From JBDHTS01 sp044221445 (GTDB lineage: Bacteria > Pseudomonadota > Alphaproteobacteria > Micavibrionales > Micavibrionaceae), in contig JBGAPF010000004.1 in NCBI GenBank assembly GCA_044221445.1, positions 68,647 to 132,646 on the forward strand: a stretch of 64,000 bases of DNA, read 5' to 3'. Below are positions 43,947-51,529 of this stretch, in pieces (within the stretch, counting starts at the first letter, position 1; each line of letters opens with the position of its first letter). The position numbers and the translations under genes were made by a program. The notes beneath the pieces were generated by a model. The model made no database searches and had not been told where the DNA came from. It saw only the letters and a list, made by a program, of their open reading frames with translations.

Positions 43947-44687
43947 TTATCGCGCGACCAGGACGTGGTAGAAGGTATAGGTCCCGCTGGCGGGCGTGCC
44001 TGCGCCCTCGATGCAGCCCGATGACTTCCGGTAAAGCGAAGCGTTGCCGACGCCGATATTGGCGCCGTCGGCGAATCCGCCCGTGAACTGGGGCGAGGCC
44101 GCCCATGTATCGCCGGTATCGGCGGGCGGCGCCGCGCCGGGCGTGCCGATTCCGGCCTGGCGGTTCAGCTCTATGCAAAGATTCTTGCGGACATAGGGCA
44201 GAAGCAGGACCAGATCCTCGTCGGACGGGTCGTTATTGCTCGAACAATCGGTGCCGATGGCCTCGCTCTGGTTGCCGATTCCCTGGACGCATAATTTGCC
44301 GGTGACGATCCACGATCCGTAAAATCCGGCGGCGGAATTGGCGGCATCGAGCCATGCGGTGTCCGGCGCTTCATAGGCCTGGCCGCCGCCCGCCGCCTTG
44401 AACAGGCTGCAGGAATCGCTCGCGCAGTTGGGGTTCGCATAGCCGGTCATGCCGGCGGTATCGAAACTGACGTCGTCGGCGCTGACTTCCTGGACCGACA
44501 TCCGGCCGATGGCCTGTTCCCAGCCCTTGGCGGTGCGCAGGATCTGGGACGCCTGGATGCGCAGCAATTCGCGGTCGCCGCTTTGTCCGGCCGTGTCGGA
44601 AGAACGCGTCATGACGACGGTCAGCGCCGCCATGAGGGCGATGGCGACAAGCAGGAACCAGATGATGTTGCCGGATTCGCTTTTCAT
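43947..44687 (-). CDS. pilin-like secreted protein
   Basis: 246 residues. MKSESGNIIWFLLVAIALMAALTVVMTRSS is a short basic leader then a hydrophobic helix, similar to type IV pilin-like or pseudopilin N termini but without a canonical Gly-Phe cleavage site. The rest is Gly/Ser/Asn-rich with six to seven cysteines (NPNCASDSCSLF, GKLCVQG, GTDCSS, NLCIELN, SGCIEG) and a C-terminal YTFYHVLVAR. Probably an extracytoplasmic, disulfide-stabilised protein. Function unknown. Divergent from lysS. Confidence 0.6.
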   Translation of the reverse strand: MKSESGNIIWFLLVAIALMAALTVVMTRSSDTAGQSGDRELLRIQASQILRTAKGWEQAIGRMSVQEVSADDVSFDTAGMTGYANPNCASDSCSLFKAAGGGQAYEAPDTAWLDAANSAAGFYGSWIVTGKLCVQGIGNQSEAIGTDCSSNNDPSDEDLVLLLPYVRKNLCIELNRQAGIGTPGAAPPADTGDTWAASPQFTGGFADGANIGVGNASLYRKSSGCIEGAGTPASGTYTFYHVLVAR

Positions 44688-44723
44688 GGTTTTACTATAC
44701 CGCAAAAGATGTTAGGACAAACC

Positions 44724-46328
44724 ATGCAAAAGATCGATCGTACCGTCGCGTTGGCCAGCAGAAGCTGGCCGTTCGAGGAAGCCCGCAAGGTGCTGGAGCG
44801 CCTGAAAGGGAAGACCCCGGAAAAAGGCTATGTCCTGTTCGAGACCGGCTACGGCCCTTCGGGCCTGCCGCATATCGGCACGTTCCAGGAAGTCTGCCGC
44901 ACGTCCATGGTTCGTCTGGCGTTCCAGCAGATCAGCGACATCCCGACCCGGCTGATCTGCTTCTCCGACGATATGGACGGCCTGCGCAAGGTCCCGGGTA
45001 ACGTGCCGGGGCAGGACATGCTGGCGAAAAATATAGGCATGCCGCTGACGGCCATTCCCGACCCGTTCGGCACCCATGAAAGCTATGCCCATCACAACAA
45101 CGCGAAGCTGCGCGAATTTCTCGACTCTTTCGGTTTCGAATACGAATTCGTATCATCGACCGACACTTATAAATCCGGGCGGTTCGATGCGGCCCTTCTT
45201 AAAATGCTCGGCATGTACGAGGATGTGAAAAAGGCCGTGCTGCCGCTGCTCGGCCCGGAACGCGCCGCGACCTATTCGCCCTTCATGCCGCTTTCGCCCA
45301 AAACCGGCAAAGTGCTGCAGGTGCCGATTTTGGAAAACCGCCCGGACAAAGGCACGATCGTGTTCGAGGACGAAGACGGCACGCGCGTCGAGACGCCCGT
45401 GACGGGCGGCCATGTCAAGGCGCAGTGGCGTCCCGACTGGGCGCTGCGCTGGTACGCCTTCGATGTCGATTACGAGATGGCGGGCGAGGATCTGGCCAGC
45501 GCCGCCGACATCGCGGGGAAAATCACCGAACTGATGGGCGGCAGGAAACCGGCTGGCTTCCATTACAAGCTGTTTCTCGACGAGCATAACCAGAAGATTT
45601 CGAAATCGAAAGGCAACGGCATCACCATCGACGAATGGCTGCGTTATGCGCCGAACGAAAGTCTTGCCTATTACCTGTACCAGAAGCCGACATCGGGCAA
45701 AAAACTCTATTTCGACGTGATCCCTAAGGCGGTCGACGAGTACCTGACCTTCGCCGAAAAGCTGCCGGGCCAGCATAACGAGCCCGACAAAATGCTCGAA
45801 AATGCCGCCTGGTACATTCATGGCGGCGATATCGCCGCCGTGCCAAAGGTGCCGGTCAGCTTCGCGCTGCTTCTGAACCTTGCCAGCGCCGCCAACGCGG
45901 GCGACAAGGAGACGATGTGGGGGTTTATTCAGCGCTACGCGCCGCAGGCGACGCCGGAAAACAACCCGTTTCTTGACCATCTGGTCGGGTTCGCCGTGCG
46001 CTATTACGAGGATTTCGTCAAGCCCGCTAAAAAATACCGCCTGCCGGACGACCGCGAGCGCGTGGCGCTGACCGATCTGAAACGGCGTCTGGAAAACCTG
46101 CCCGCGCAAATTGATTCCGAAGCCATCCAGACCGAAGTCTTTGCGGCGGGCACCGAAAACGGCTACGCGAAGGAAGATCTGCGCCAGTGGTTCCAGGCCG
46201 TCTACGAGGTCCTGATCGGCCAGAGCCAGGGACCGCGCTTCGGCACTTTCATTGCGCTGTATGGGATCGGGGAAACCATCGCTCTGATCGATGCCGCGCT
46301 GGACGGAAAGTTCGCGCAGGCGGCGTAA
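44724..46328 (+). CDS. lysS: class I lysyl-tRNA synthetase
   Basis: 534 residues, the archaeal-type class I enzyme that many alphaproteobacteria use in place of class II LysRS. PSGLPHIGTFQEVCRT holds the HIGH-type motif (His50), DDMDGLRKVPGNVP follows, and KISKSKGNGITIDEWL is the KMSKS loop. Charges tRNA-Lys in the cytoplasm. TAGGA lies eight bases before the ATG at 44724, preferred to an ATG 15 bases upstream. Confidence 0.94.
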   Translation: MQKIDRTVALASRSWPFEEARKVLERLKGKTPEKGYVLFETGYGPSGLPHIGTFQEVCRTSMVRLAFQQISDIPTRLICFSDDMDGLRKVPGNVPGQDMLAKNIGMPLTAIPDPFGTHESYAHHNNAKLREFLDSFGFEYEFVSSTDTYKSGRFDAALLKMLGMYEDVKKAVLPLLGPERAATYSPFMPLSPKTGKVLQVPILENRPDKGTIVFEDEDGTRVETPVTGGHVKAQWRPDWALRWYAFDVDYEMAGEDLASAADIAGKITELMGGRKPAGFHYKLFLDEHNQKISKSKGNGITIDEWLRYAPNESLAYYLYQKPTSGKKLYFDVIPKAVDEYLTFAEKLPGQHNEPDKMLENAAWYIHGGDIAAVPKVPVSFALLLNLASAANAGDKETMWGFIQRYAPQATPENNPFLDHLVGFAVRYYEDFVKPAKKYRLPDDRERVALTDLKRRLENLPAQIDSEAIQTEVFAAGTENGYAKEDLRQWFQAVYEVLIGQSQGPRFGTFIALYGIGETIALIDAALDGKFAQAA

Positions 46329-46398
46329 AGGACAATCGCAAGATAATGCCTGGAATGCCAAGTTTGAAGTCTTGGCCGAAGATGTGTTATGTAATGTT

Positions 46399-47328
46399 AT
46401 GATTGTCAGACGGGCACAAGATAAGGATCGCGAAGACGTTGGCGCTTTGTACGCGCAGCTTGCGGTTTTCCATGCCGGACTTAGCACGGGCATGGAGCTT
46501 TTTAATCCTCTTCCAGACGCGGAAGCATTGCTGCGGGCTTCTGAATATCCTTCCATAATAAAAAGCGACGATGAGTGCATGGTCGTAGCGGAAGGCGAAG
46601 ACGGCGGGGTGAAAGGCATGGCCCATTTCATCATGAGCGAACCGCCTGAAGGCGGGCAGCCGCTGCCTTACCTTGAAAAAATCGCCGTTGACCAGTCCTG
46701 CCGTGGAAGGGGTATAGGGGCCAGTCTTTTGCAATCGTTTTATGGCTGGGCCGCCGGTAAGCAATACGCGGTGACTTCTCTTGATGTTATGAGGGCCAAC
46801 AGAGCCGCCTCTCTTTATGAACGACAAGGTTTTAAGATTCGAACGGTCATCGCCGACAAGGACGCTTCTTACGGCGCACGCCCTTTACCGCCAGGATATG
46901 TCCTTCGGGAGGCGCGGGATGATGCGGGCTGGAGTGCGTCTGATCTCGGGGCCGCTTTTAACGTGGCGGCAGAAGATGTTTACGTACTGGAAAGAATCGG
47001 CACGCCCGTAGCGGCCGCGGGAATGCAGATGATGCATCCCCGGTCGCCTGACCGTCGCCCCCTTGATGTTGCAATGATTGCAGGGTTCTGCGTATCGAGA
47101 CATGAACGCAATCCAGGGGAAGCAGGGAGGGTTTTATTTGATGCTCTTTCCCTGCAGGCGTTTCGTATGAAAGAGCCGGATGCGGGAGCGATAACACTGC
47201 GCGCGAGCTTCAGGCCGGGCGGTCGAACGGAAGACATTCTTGTCCGAAGCGGGTTTGCCCCTTTTCGCGATTTTAGAATACGGCAGGCTCCTGGGGCCGT
47301 GCCGGATGAAAAGCCGGCGCTAGCCTAG
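46399..47328 (+). CDS. GNAT N-acetyltransferase with C-terminal extension
   Basis: 309 residues. The N-terminal domain (1-150) is a complete GNAT fold with the acetyl-CoA loop EKIAVDQSCRGRGIGASLLQSFY and SLDVMRANRAASLYERQGF. The C-terminal half (about 165-309) looks like a second, degenerate GNAT-like domain (DALSLQAFRMKEPDAGAITLRASFRPGGRTEDILVRSGFAPFRDF). Substrate unknown. Weak ribosome site. Lower GC than lysS upstream. Confidence 0.72.
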   Translation: MIVRRAQDKDREDVGALYAQLAVFHAGLSTGMELFNPLPDAEALLRASEYPSIIKSDDECMVVAEGEDGGVKGMAHFIMSEPPEGGQPLPYLEKIAVDQSCRGRGIGASLLQSFYGWAAGKQYAVTSLDVMRANRAASLYERQGFKIRTVIADKDASYGARPLPPGYVLREARDDAGWSASDLGAAFNVAAEDVYVLERIGTPVAAAGMQMMHPRSPDRRPLDVAMIAGFCVSRHERNPGEAGRVLFDALSLQAFRMKEPDAGAITLRASFRPGGRTEDILVRSGFAPFRDFRIRQAPGAVPDEKPALA

Positions 47329-47379
47329 TACCAAAGGAAAAAACAAACGCTTTCAGCGGCCGTTGCCGTGACGGGTGTA

Positions 47380-47991
47380 TCACTTCCCCGTGCGGAGCGC
47401 GATCCCCGGTTCCCAGTTGGTAACGAAAGAAGAAAGATCGGCTCTTTCGCGTTCTTCCGGCTGTTCCGCCGCGGTCCCCAAATGGATGAACCCCGCGATG
47501 TTTTCATGGTCGCCGAGGCCCAGTTCCTTTTTCACAGCCTCGTCGTAACTGTACCATCCGGTCAGCCAGTTGCTGGCGAAGCCGAGGGCGTTGGCGGCCA
47601 GGCACAGGGTCATGCAGGCTGCCCCCGCCGACAGGATCTGTTCCCAGGCCGGGATCTTGCTTTCGCGTATGGTGCTGACCACCCCGATGACGACGGGCGC
47701 GTTGAGGAATCGCTCGCCTTCCAGCTCCAGCTTGGCCGGGCTGGCGTCCGGTTCCCGTGCTAGCCACGCGCGCTTCAGGATGTCCCCTGCGCCGCGCCGC
47801 GCGTCGCCCTTGAAGACGAGAAAATACCATGGGAAAAGCTTTCCGTGGTCGGGCACCCGCGCCGCGGCCTGCAGGATCATTTGGACCTGGCCGTCGTCCG
47901 GTCCCGGCGCCGCCAGTTTTTTCGCGCTGCGCCGGCGGGTCAGGTAGTCATAGACGGCCGGATCGGGTTTGCCCGCATAAAGTTCGCTCAT
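47380..47991 (-). CDS. nitroreductase-family flavoprotein
   Basis: 203 residues. TRRRSAKKLAAPGPDDGQVQMILQAAARVPDHGKLFPWYFLVF is the FMN-binding start of the nitroreductase family; QILSAGAACMTLCLAANALGFASNWLTGW and GDHENIAGFIHLGTAAE complete it. This is the YdjA/Nfn subgroup with the VPDHGKL motif. Reduces nitro compounds or quinone-like substrates using NAD(P)H. Lies just downstream of the histidine kinase gene with 7 bases between. Confidence 0.87.
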   Translation of the reverse strand: MSELYAGKPDPAVYDYLTRRRSAKKLAAPGPDDGQVQMILQAAARVPDHGKLFPWYFLVFKGDARRGAGDILKRAWLAREPDASPAKLELEGERFLNAPVVIGVVSTIRESKIPAWEQILSAGAACMTLCLAANALGFASNWLTGWYSYDEAVKKELGLGDHENIAGFIHLGTAAEQPEERERADLSSFVTNWEPGIALRTGK

Positions 47992-47998
47992 ATAAAAC

Positions 47999-49354
47999 CT
48001 ATCCTGAAGCCGGGAATTGCAGGGTGAAAACGCTGCCGCCGCCTTCCGCGTTTGCCACGGTCACGGTGCCGCCGTGCAGTTCCATGATGCGCTTGACGAT
48101 GAACAGGCCAAGGCCCGCGCCGCTGCTTCTCTGCCCGTCGCGGCGGCTGAATTTTTCAAAGATCCGTTCTTTTTCCTGGTCGTCGATGCCGCCGCCATGA
48201 TCGCGCACCTCGATGCGATAGTCCCTTAAGGCGACGGTGACCGGGCTGCCTTTCGGCGTATATTTCAGGGTGTTTTCCAGCAGGTTTCTCAAGGCCCGGC
48301 ACACCGAATCGAAATGGCCGTAAATGAGTACAGGCGTCTCGATCCCCTTGACGTCGAACGCATGGGCTTCCTTGACCATCAACGGCCAGAGGTCCTGGCT
48401 GACGGTCTTGACGACATCGGCCAGGTCGATTTCGTGCATCTCCAGCCGCTCGGGCGATTCGAGTCGGGCCGTATCCAGAAGCTGGGAGACCATGCGCGCC
48501 ATCGAATCGACGTCGTCGCGCATCCGCGCCGCGACGTCTTTTTCCTCCAGAAGGTCGACATGGCTGCGCAGGATGGCGAGCGGGGTGCGCAGTTCGTGGG
48601 CGGCGCTGGCGATGAAATCCTTTTGCGCCGTGATCCCCTTTTCCAGCCGGTCGAGCGCGTCGTTGACGGCGCGGGCCAGCGGCTTGATCTCCTGCGGCAG
48701 CGTCGAGTCGTCCAGGCGCACGTCCGGATTCGCGAACGAGATTTCACGGGTCTGTTTCAGCGTCTTGGTGATGGGCGACATGATCAGCTTGATGCTCATC
48801 GCGATGACCAGCATCAGGATGAACAGGAACGGGATGCCGAACATGGCGATGCGCTCGAAAAAGGTCTGGCGCAGGATATCGGAAAAATTATCCGCCGAAT
48901 CCTCGCTCTGCGCCGTCTGGATGATGTAATCCCGGCCCCTGATCGTGTAACGGATGCTGGCGCCCGCGTATTGTCCGCCCTGGGGCGCCGTAAAATAAAA
49001 ATACTCGTTCGTGACGCCGTCGGAGGCGGGGAAACTGTCGGCGAACCCGGCGGGCGAATGCAGGACGGTCCGTCCGCTGGCGGCGTCGCGCACCACATAC
49101 TGATTATGGGCGCCGACGTTGCCGTATAACGCTTCGCCTGACAGGGGCGTGTCCTTGTCCGGGATGCTGCCCCTCGTTTCCAGGGAGATAGCGATATCGT
49201 AAGCCTGCTGCGACAGGGACCGGTTGCGCAGGATGTCGAGCGTGTCGTTGATCTGGGTATAGATGATCGTGCAGATGACGCAGGTATAGATAAGGGTCGC
49301 CGCCAGGACGCAGAGCATGAGAAGGCTGGTGACCGAACTGTGGTTGACCTTCAT
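47999..49354 (-). CDS. sensor histidine kinase (QseC/TctE type)
   Basis: 451 residues. Helix 1 (about 9-33), a periplasmic sensor of about 130 residues (NDTLDILRNRSLSQQAYDIAISL to DYIIQTAQ), helix 2 (170-192), HAMP, then the H-box SAAHELRTPLAIL with His253, N-box LRNLLENTLKYTPKG, G1 EVRDHGGGIDD and G2 SGAGLGLFIVK. The ATG at 49354 overlaps the response regulator stop (ATGA). The frame continues far upstream but only as the antisense of the regulator gene. Signal unknown; controls the regulator next to it. Confidence 0.93.
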   Translation of the reverse strand: MKVNHSSVTSLLMLCVLAATLIYTCVICTIIYTQINDTLDILRNRSLSQQAYDIAISLETRGSIPDKDTPLSGEALYGNVGAHNQYVVRDAASGRTVLHSPAGFADSFPASDGVTNEYFYFTAPQGGQYAGASIRYTIRGRDYIIQTAQSEDSADNFSDILRQTFFERIAMFGIPFLFILMLVIAMSIKLIMSPITKTLKQTREISFANPDVRLDDSTLPQEIKPLARAVNDALDRLEKGITAQKDFIASAAHELRTPLAILRSHVDLLEEKDVAARMRDDVDSMARMVSQLLDTARLESPERLEMHEIDLADVVKTVSQDLWPLMVKEAHAFDVKGIETPVLIYGHFDSVCRALRNLLENTLKYTPKGSPVTVALRDYRIEVRDHGGGIDDQEKERIFEKFSRRDGQRSSGAGLGLFIVKRIMELHGGTVTVANAEGGGSVFTLQFPASG

Positions 49355-50031
49355 GCCGCCGCCGGTTCCGACAACAGGTAGCCGATGCCGCGCAGCGTAT
49401 GCACCTGGACGTCCGCGCCCGCCGCTTCCAGTTTCTTGCGAAGGCGGTGGACCAGGACCTCGATGGAATTGGCGGAGCCCGTCTCGCCGTAGCTGTACAG
49501 GCGGCTTTCGATTTTTTCTTTCGGCAGCACCTGGCCCGTGCAGCGGATCAGTTGCTCCAGCAGATCCGATTCGCGCCTGGTCATGCGGATCGCGCGGCTG
49601 TCGATGAACGCCTCGCGGCTTTCCGCGTTGAAGGAGACGTTCCCGGCTTTCAGCATCGTGCCGAGCGACTGGCCCGGGCGGCGGAGCAGGGCGCGGATCC
49701 GCGCGGCCAGTTCCTCGATGGCGAAGGGCTTGATCAGATAGTCGTCCGCGCCGCCGTCCAGCCCCTTGACCCTGTCCTCCAGCGAATCGCGCGCGGTCAG
49801 GATGATGACGGGCACGTTGCGGTTGGCCTTCCTGAAATCCGCCAGCAGGGTGAAGCCGTCGCGGTCCGGCAGCCCGAGATCGAGGATGACGAGGTCGTAG
49901 CTCTGGGTCGTGAAGGCGGCGAATGCTTCCGCCGCGGTCAGGGCCGCGTCGCATTCCAGCCCGGAATCGCGCAGGCCCTTGCCGACATATTCGGAAAGGC
50001 GGGGATTGTCTTCGACAAGCAACAGTCTCAT
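49351..50031 (-). CDS. OmpR/PhoB-family response regulator
   Basis: 226 residues: MRLLLVEDNPRLSEYVGKGL, phospho-acceptor Asp51 in VILDLGLPDRDG, LTARDS, DDYLIKPF, and a winged-helix effector ending (IRMTRRESDLLEQLIRCTGQVLPKEKIESRLY, IEVLVHRLRKKLEAAG, VHTLRGIGYLL). It binds 11-base-spaced direct repeats as other family members do. The tandem repeats at 50147 and 50332 are candidate targets. The ATG at 50031 is chosen because homology starts there. Confidence 0.93.
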   Translation of the reverse strand: MRLLLVEDNPRLSEYVGKGLRDSGLECDAALTAAEAFAAFTTQSYDLVILDLGLPDRDGFTLLADFRKANRNVPVIILTARDSLEDRVKGLDGGADDYLIKPFAIEELAARIRALLRRPGQSLGTMLKAGNVSFNAESREAFIDSRAIRMTRRESDLLEQLIRCTGQVLPKEKIESRLYSYGETGSANSIEVLVHRLRKKLEAAGADVQVHTLRGIGYLLSEPAAA

Positions 50032-50100
50032 AAGGCCGATTTTACAGGCAGAACCGTCAAAAAAAAGCATTAATAAATGGTCCGGGATAAAAAAATATTT

Positions 50101-50128
50101 GTTATTTATCAGTGGGTTGATAAATAAC
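50101..50128. promoter_or_regulatory. 10-base perfect inverted repeat
   Basis: GTTATTTATC (50101-50110) and GATAAATAAC (50119-50128) around AGTGGGTT. It lies 70 bases upstream of the response regulator start, and just before the first small-RNA unit. It may be a hairpin in the regulator leader or an operator. Confidence 0.5.
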
Positions 50129-50146
50129 CGCCATTATTTCCATCTT

Positions 50147-50163
50147 TGTAAGCTTCCTGTCAG
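50147..50163 (+). promoter_or_regulatory. response-regulator direct repeat and promoter, unit 1
   Basis: TGTAAG (50147-50152) and TGTCAG (50158-50163) are offset by 11 bases, one helical turn, the usual layout for OmpR/PhoB-family dimers. The site covers the -35 region: a -10-like TGAAAT (50179-50184) follows 15 bases later. The whole 20-base block around it is identical in unit 2. Confidence 0.65.
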
Positions 50164-50189
50164 CCTCGCCCGCTAGAGTGAAATTGTAG

Positions 50190-50274
50190 GATTATTAAGG
50201 CAACTTAACTTTGATCCTCCTCAGATCGAAGTCCTGCATCAAAGAACCCGGCGCCACACCACGCCGGGTTTTTT
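50190..50274 (+). ncRNA. putative small RNA 1 with anti-Shine-Dalgarno loop
   Basis: Predicted from about 50190 to a T-run at 50269-50274. The middle forms an 8-base-pair stem (ACTTTGAT 50208-50215 with ATCGAAGT 50225-50232, one G-U pair) that displays the 9-base loop CCTCCTCAG. The 3' end is an intrinsic terminator: AACCCGGCG (50245-50253), loop CCACACCA, CGCCGGGTT (50262-50270), then Ts. No open frame. The loop repeats the anti-Shine-Dalgarno of 16S rRNA, so it could pair with ribosome sites of target mRNAs. Unit 2 keeps the same layout. Confidence 0.7.
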
Positions 50275-50331
50275 ACGTTTAAAATCAGGCCCGGAATTAC
50301 TTTTTGAAAAAATGTGCAAAACTTCCGGCTT

Positions 50332-50348
50332 TGTAAGCTTCCTGTCAG
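50332..50348 (+). promoter_or_regulatory. response-regulator direct repeat and promoter, unit 2
   Basis: TGTAAG (50332-50337) and TGTCAG (50343-50348), again offset by 11, with -10 TAAGAT (50364-50369) 15 bases on. Exactly 185 bases from the site of unit 1. The surrounding 20 bases are unchanged while the following spacer has diverged, as expected for a selected binding site. Confidence 0.65.
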
Positions 50349-50374
50349 ACCGCTTCGGTACACTAAGATCATAG

Positions 50375-50460
50375 GATTTATTAAGCGGTTTCGCTTCAGT
50401 CCTCCTCAGATTGAAGTCCTATAATAAATAGGCCCGGCGTCACACCACGCCGGGCTTTTT
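50375..50460 (+). ncRNA. putative small RNA 2 with anti-Shine-Dalgarno loop
   Basis: Second unit. The stem GCTTCAGT (50393-50400) with ATTGAAGT (50410-50417) shows the same CCTCCTCAG loop (50401-50409). Against unit 1 the stem has a compensatory G-C to A-U change and several wobble-neutral changes while the loop is identical, which supports a conserved RNA structure. Terminator: GCCCGGCG (50432-50439), loop TCACACCA, CGCCGGGC (50448-50455), then TTTTT. An earlier duplication with divergence is likely. Confidence 0.7.
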
Positions 50461-50534
50461 CTTTTGTAAAAATCACAAAATTGACGGGCGCGCCCGAGGC
50501 CTGTATATCTTTCGGAAAATCGGGAGATGAAAAA

Positions 50535-51479
50535 TTGCAGAACAGGGCAGGGCATATCAAGGTTTTGAAAGGCCTGTGGGGGCGGGACGTAACGCCAAAA
50601 CTGTTCGAATACTGGTCCATGGAGGCCTGCATGCGCGAACGGGAGGCGGAAATTCAGGCCGCCCTGGACAGGCACCCCGTGCTGTCCCTGATGCAGTCCC
50701 TGTATGAAAGCTTTCTGCGCGCGGCTCTTCCGGACGCGTGGAAAGCGTCGATCCCGGACCAGAATGAAATCCGGTCCATGGAACGCGCGGTGCGCAAGGC
50801 GGCTCTGCCTCATATAGACAGATTGTGCGAAATCGTTCTGCCTCAGTCTCACCGGAATGCCTACCTCCAGAAAACCGCGGGCATCGGGCATAGTAAAAAT
50901 CGCTTCAACGCGGTGGTCGCTCTTTATGATGAAACGCGGTTTTTACAGGACCGGCTGAAAACGGTCATGGATATCTGCGAAGGAAGGGATGACGGTCCTC
51001 CGGACTATGCGGCGGCGGCTCTCGAAAATCTGGCCGACGACATGGAAGAATACTCCATCGACCTCGCGCGCGGCGTTTTTACCCAGGAATCGCTGAAGGC
51101 GCATCGGTTCGTCGGGGATCTGCGCGAGCATGCCTCCAACTATGGCGATTTTGCCGGCGATCTGGACTTTGGGGCCGATTGGAATAAACGGGGCCAGGCA
51201 TGGCAAGACTTTAGTGACGTCGAAGCCGCGCTGAAAGAAATCCGGGATGTGCTTGCCGAGAAACGCGACATGCTTGAAGAAAGGATAGCCATGTTGCAGG
51301 AGGCGCGGGACCTCATACGCCTGGCCGTTGTGGAGGAGTCGACCCCCGCCCTCGGCGACCTCGTCGCCAACGAAATGATGAGCGTTCTGCGCCTGCGCCT
51401 GCCGCCCTGTCCCCATATCGACCTTGCCGGCCTGAAGGCGGACAGATACGAACCCTCCCTGGGCAACAGTCTGGGCTGA
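50535..51479 (+). CDS. uncharacterised helical protein
   Basis: 314 residues from a TTG preceded by GGGAG at seven bases; the frame is open further upstream without a better start. No known domain. It is charged and mostly helical, with a likely coiled coil near the C terminus (DVEAALKEIRDVLAEKRDMLEERIAMLQEARDLIRL). No signal peptide or membrane helix. It starts 75 bases after the terminator of small RNA 2 and lies just before uvrB. Confidence 0.6.
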   Translation: MQNRAGHIKVLKGLWGRDVTPKLFEYWSMEACMREREAEIQAALDRHPVLSLMQSLYESFLRAALPDAWKASIPDQNEIRSMERAVRKAALPHIDRLCEIVLPQSHRNAYLQKTAGIGHSKNRFNAVVALYDETRFLQDRLKTVMDICEGRDDGPPDYAAAALENLADDMEEYSIDLARGVFTQESLKAHRFVGDLREHASNYGDFAGDLDFGADWNKRGQAWQDFSDVEAALKEIRDVLAEKRDMLEERIAMLQEARDLIRLAVVEESTPALGDLVANEMMSVLRLRLPPCPHIDLAGLKADRYEPSLGNSLG

Positions 51480-51529
51480 CGTCTGCCGAGAGGCGTTGCC
51501 ATACGCCGCAGGCTCTTTATATTACTGGA

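Noticed and set aside
45153..46634. 493-codon minus-strand frame
   Set aside because: Antisense of the lysyl-tRNA synthetase gene.
49355..49954. 200-residue N-terminal extension of the histidine kinase
   Set aside because: It is the response regulator gene read in another frame; the kinase starts at the ATG at 49354.
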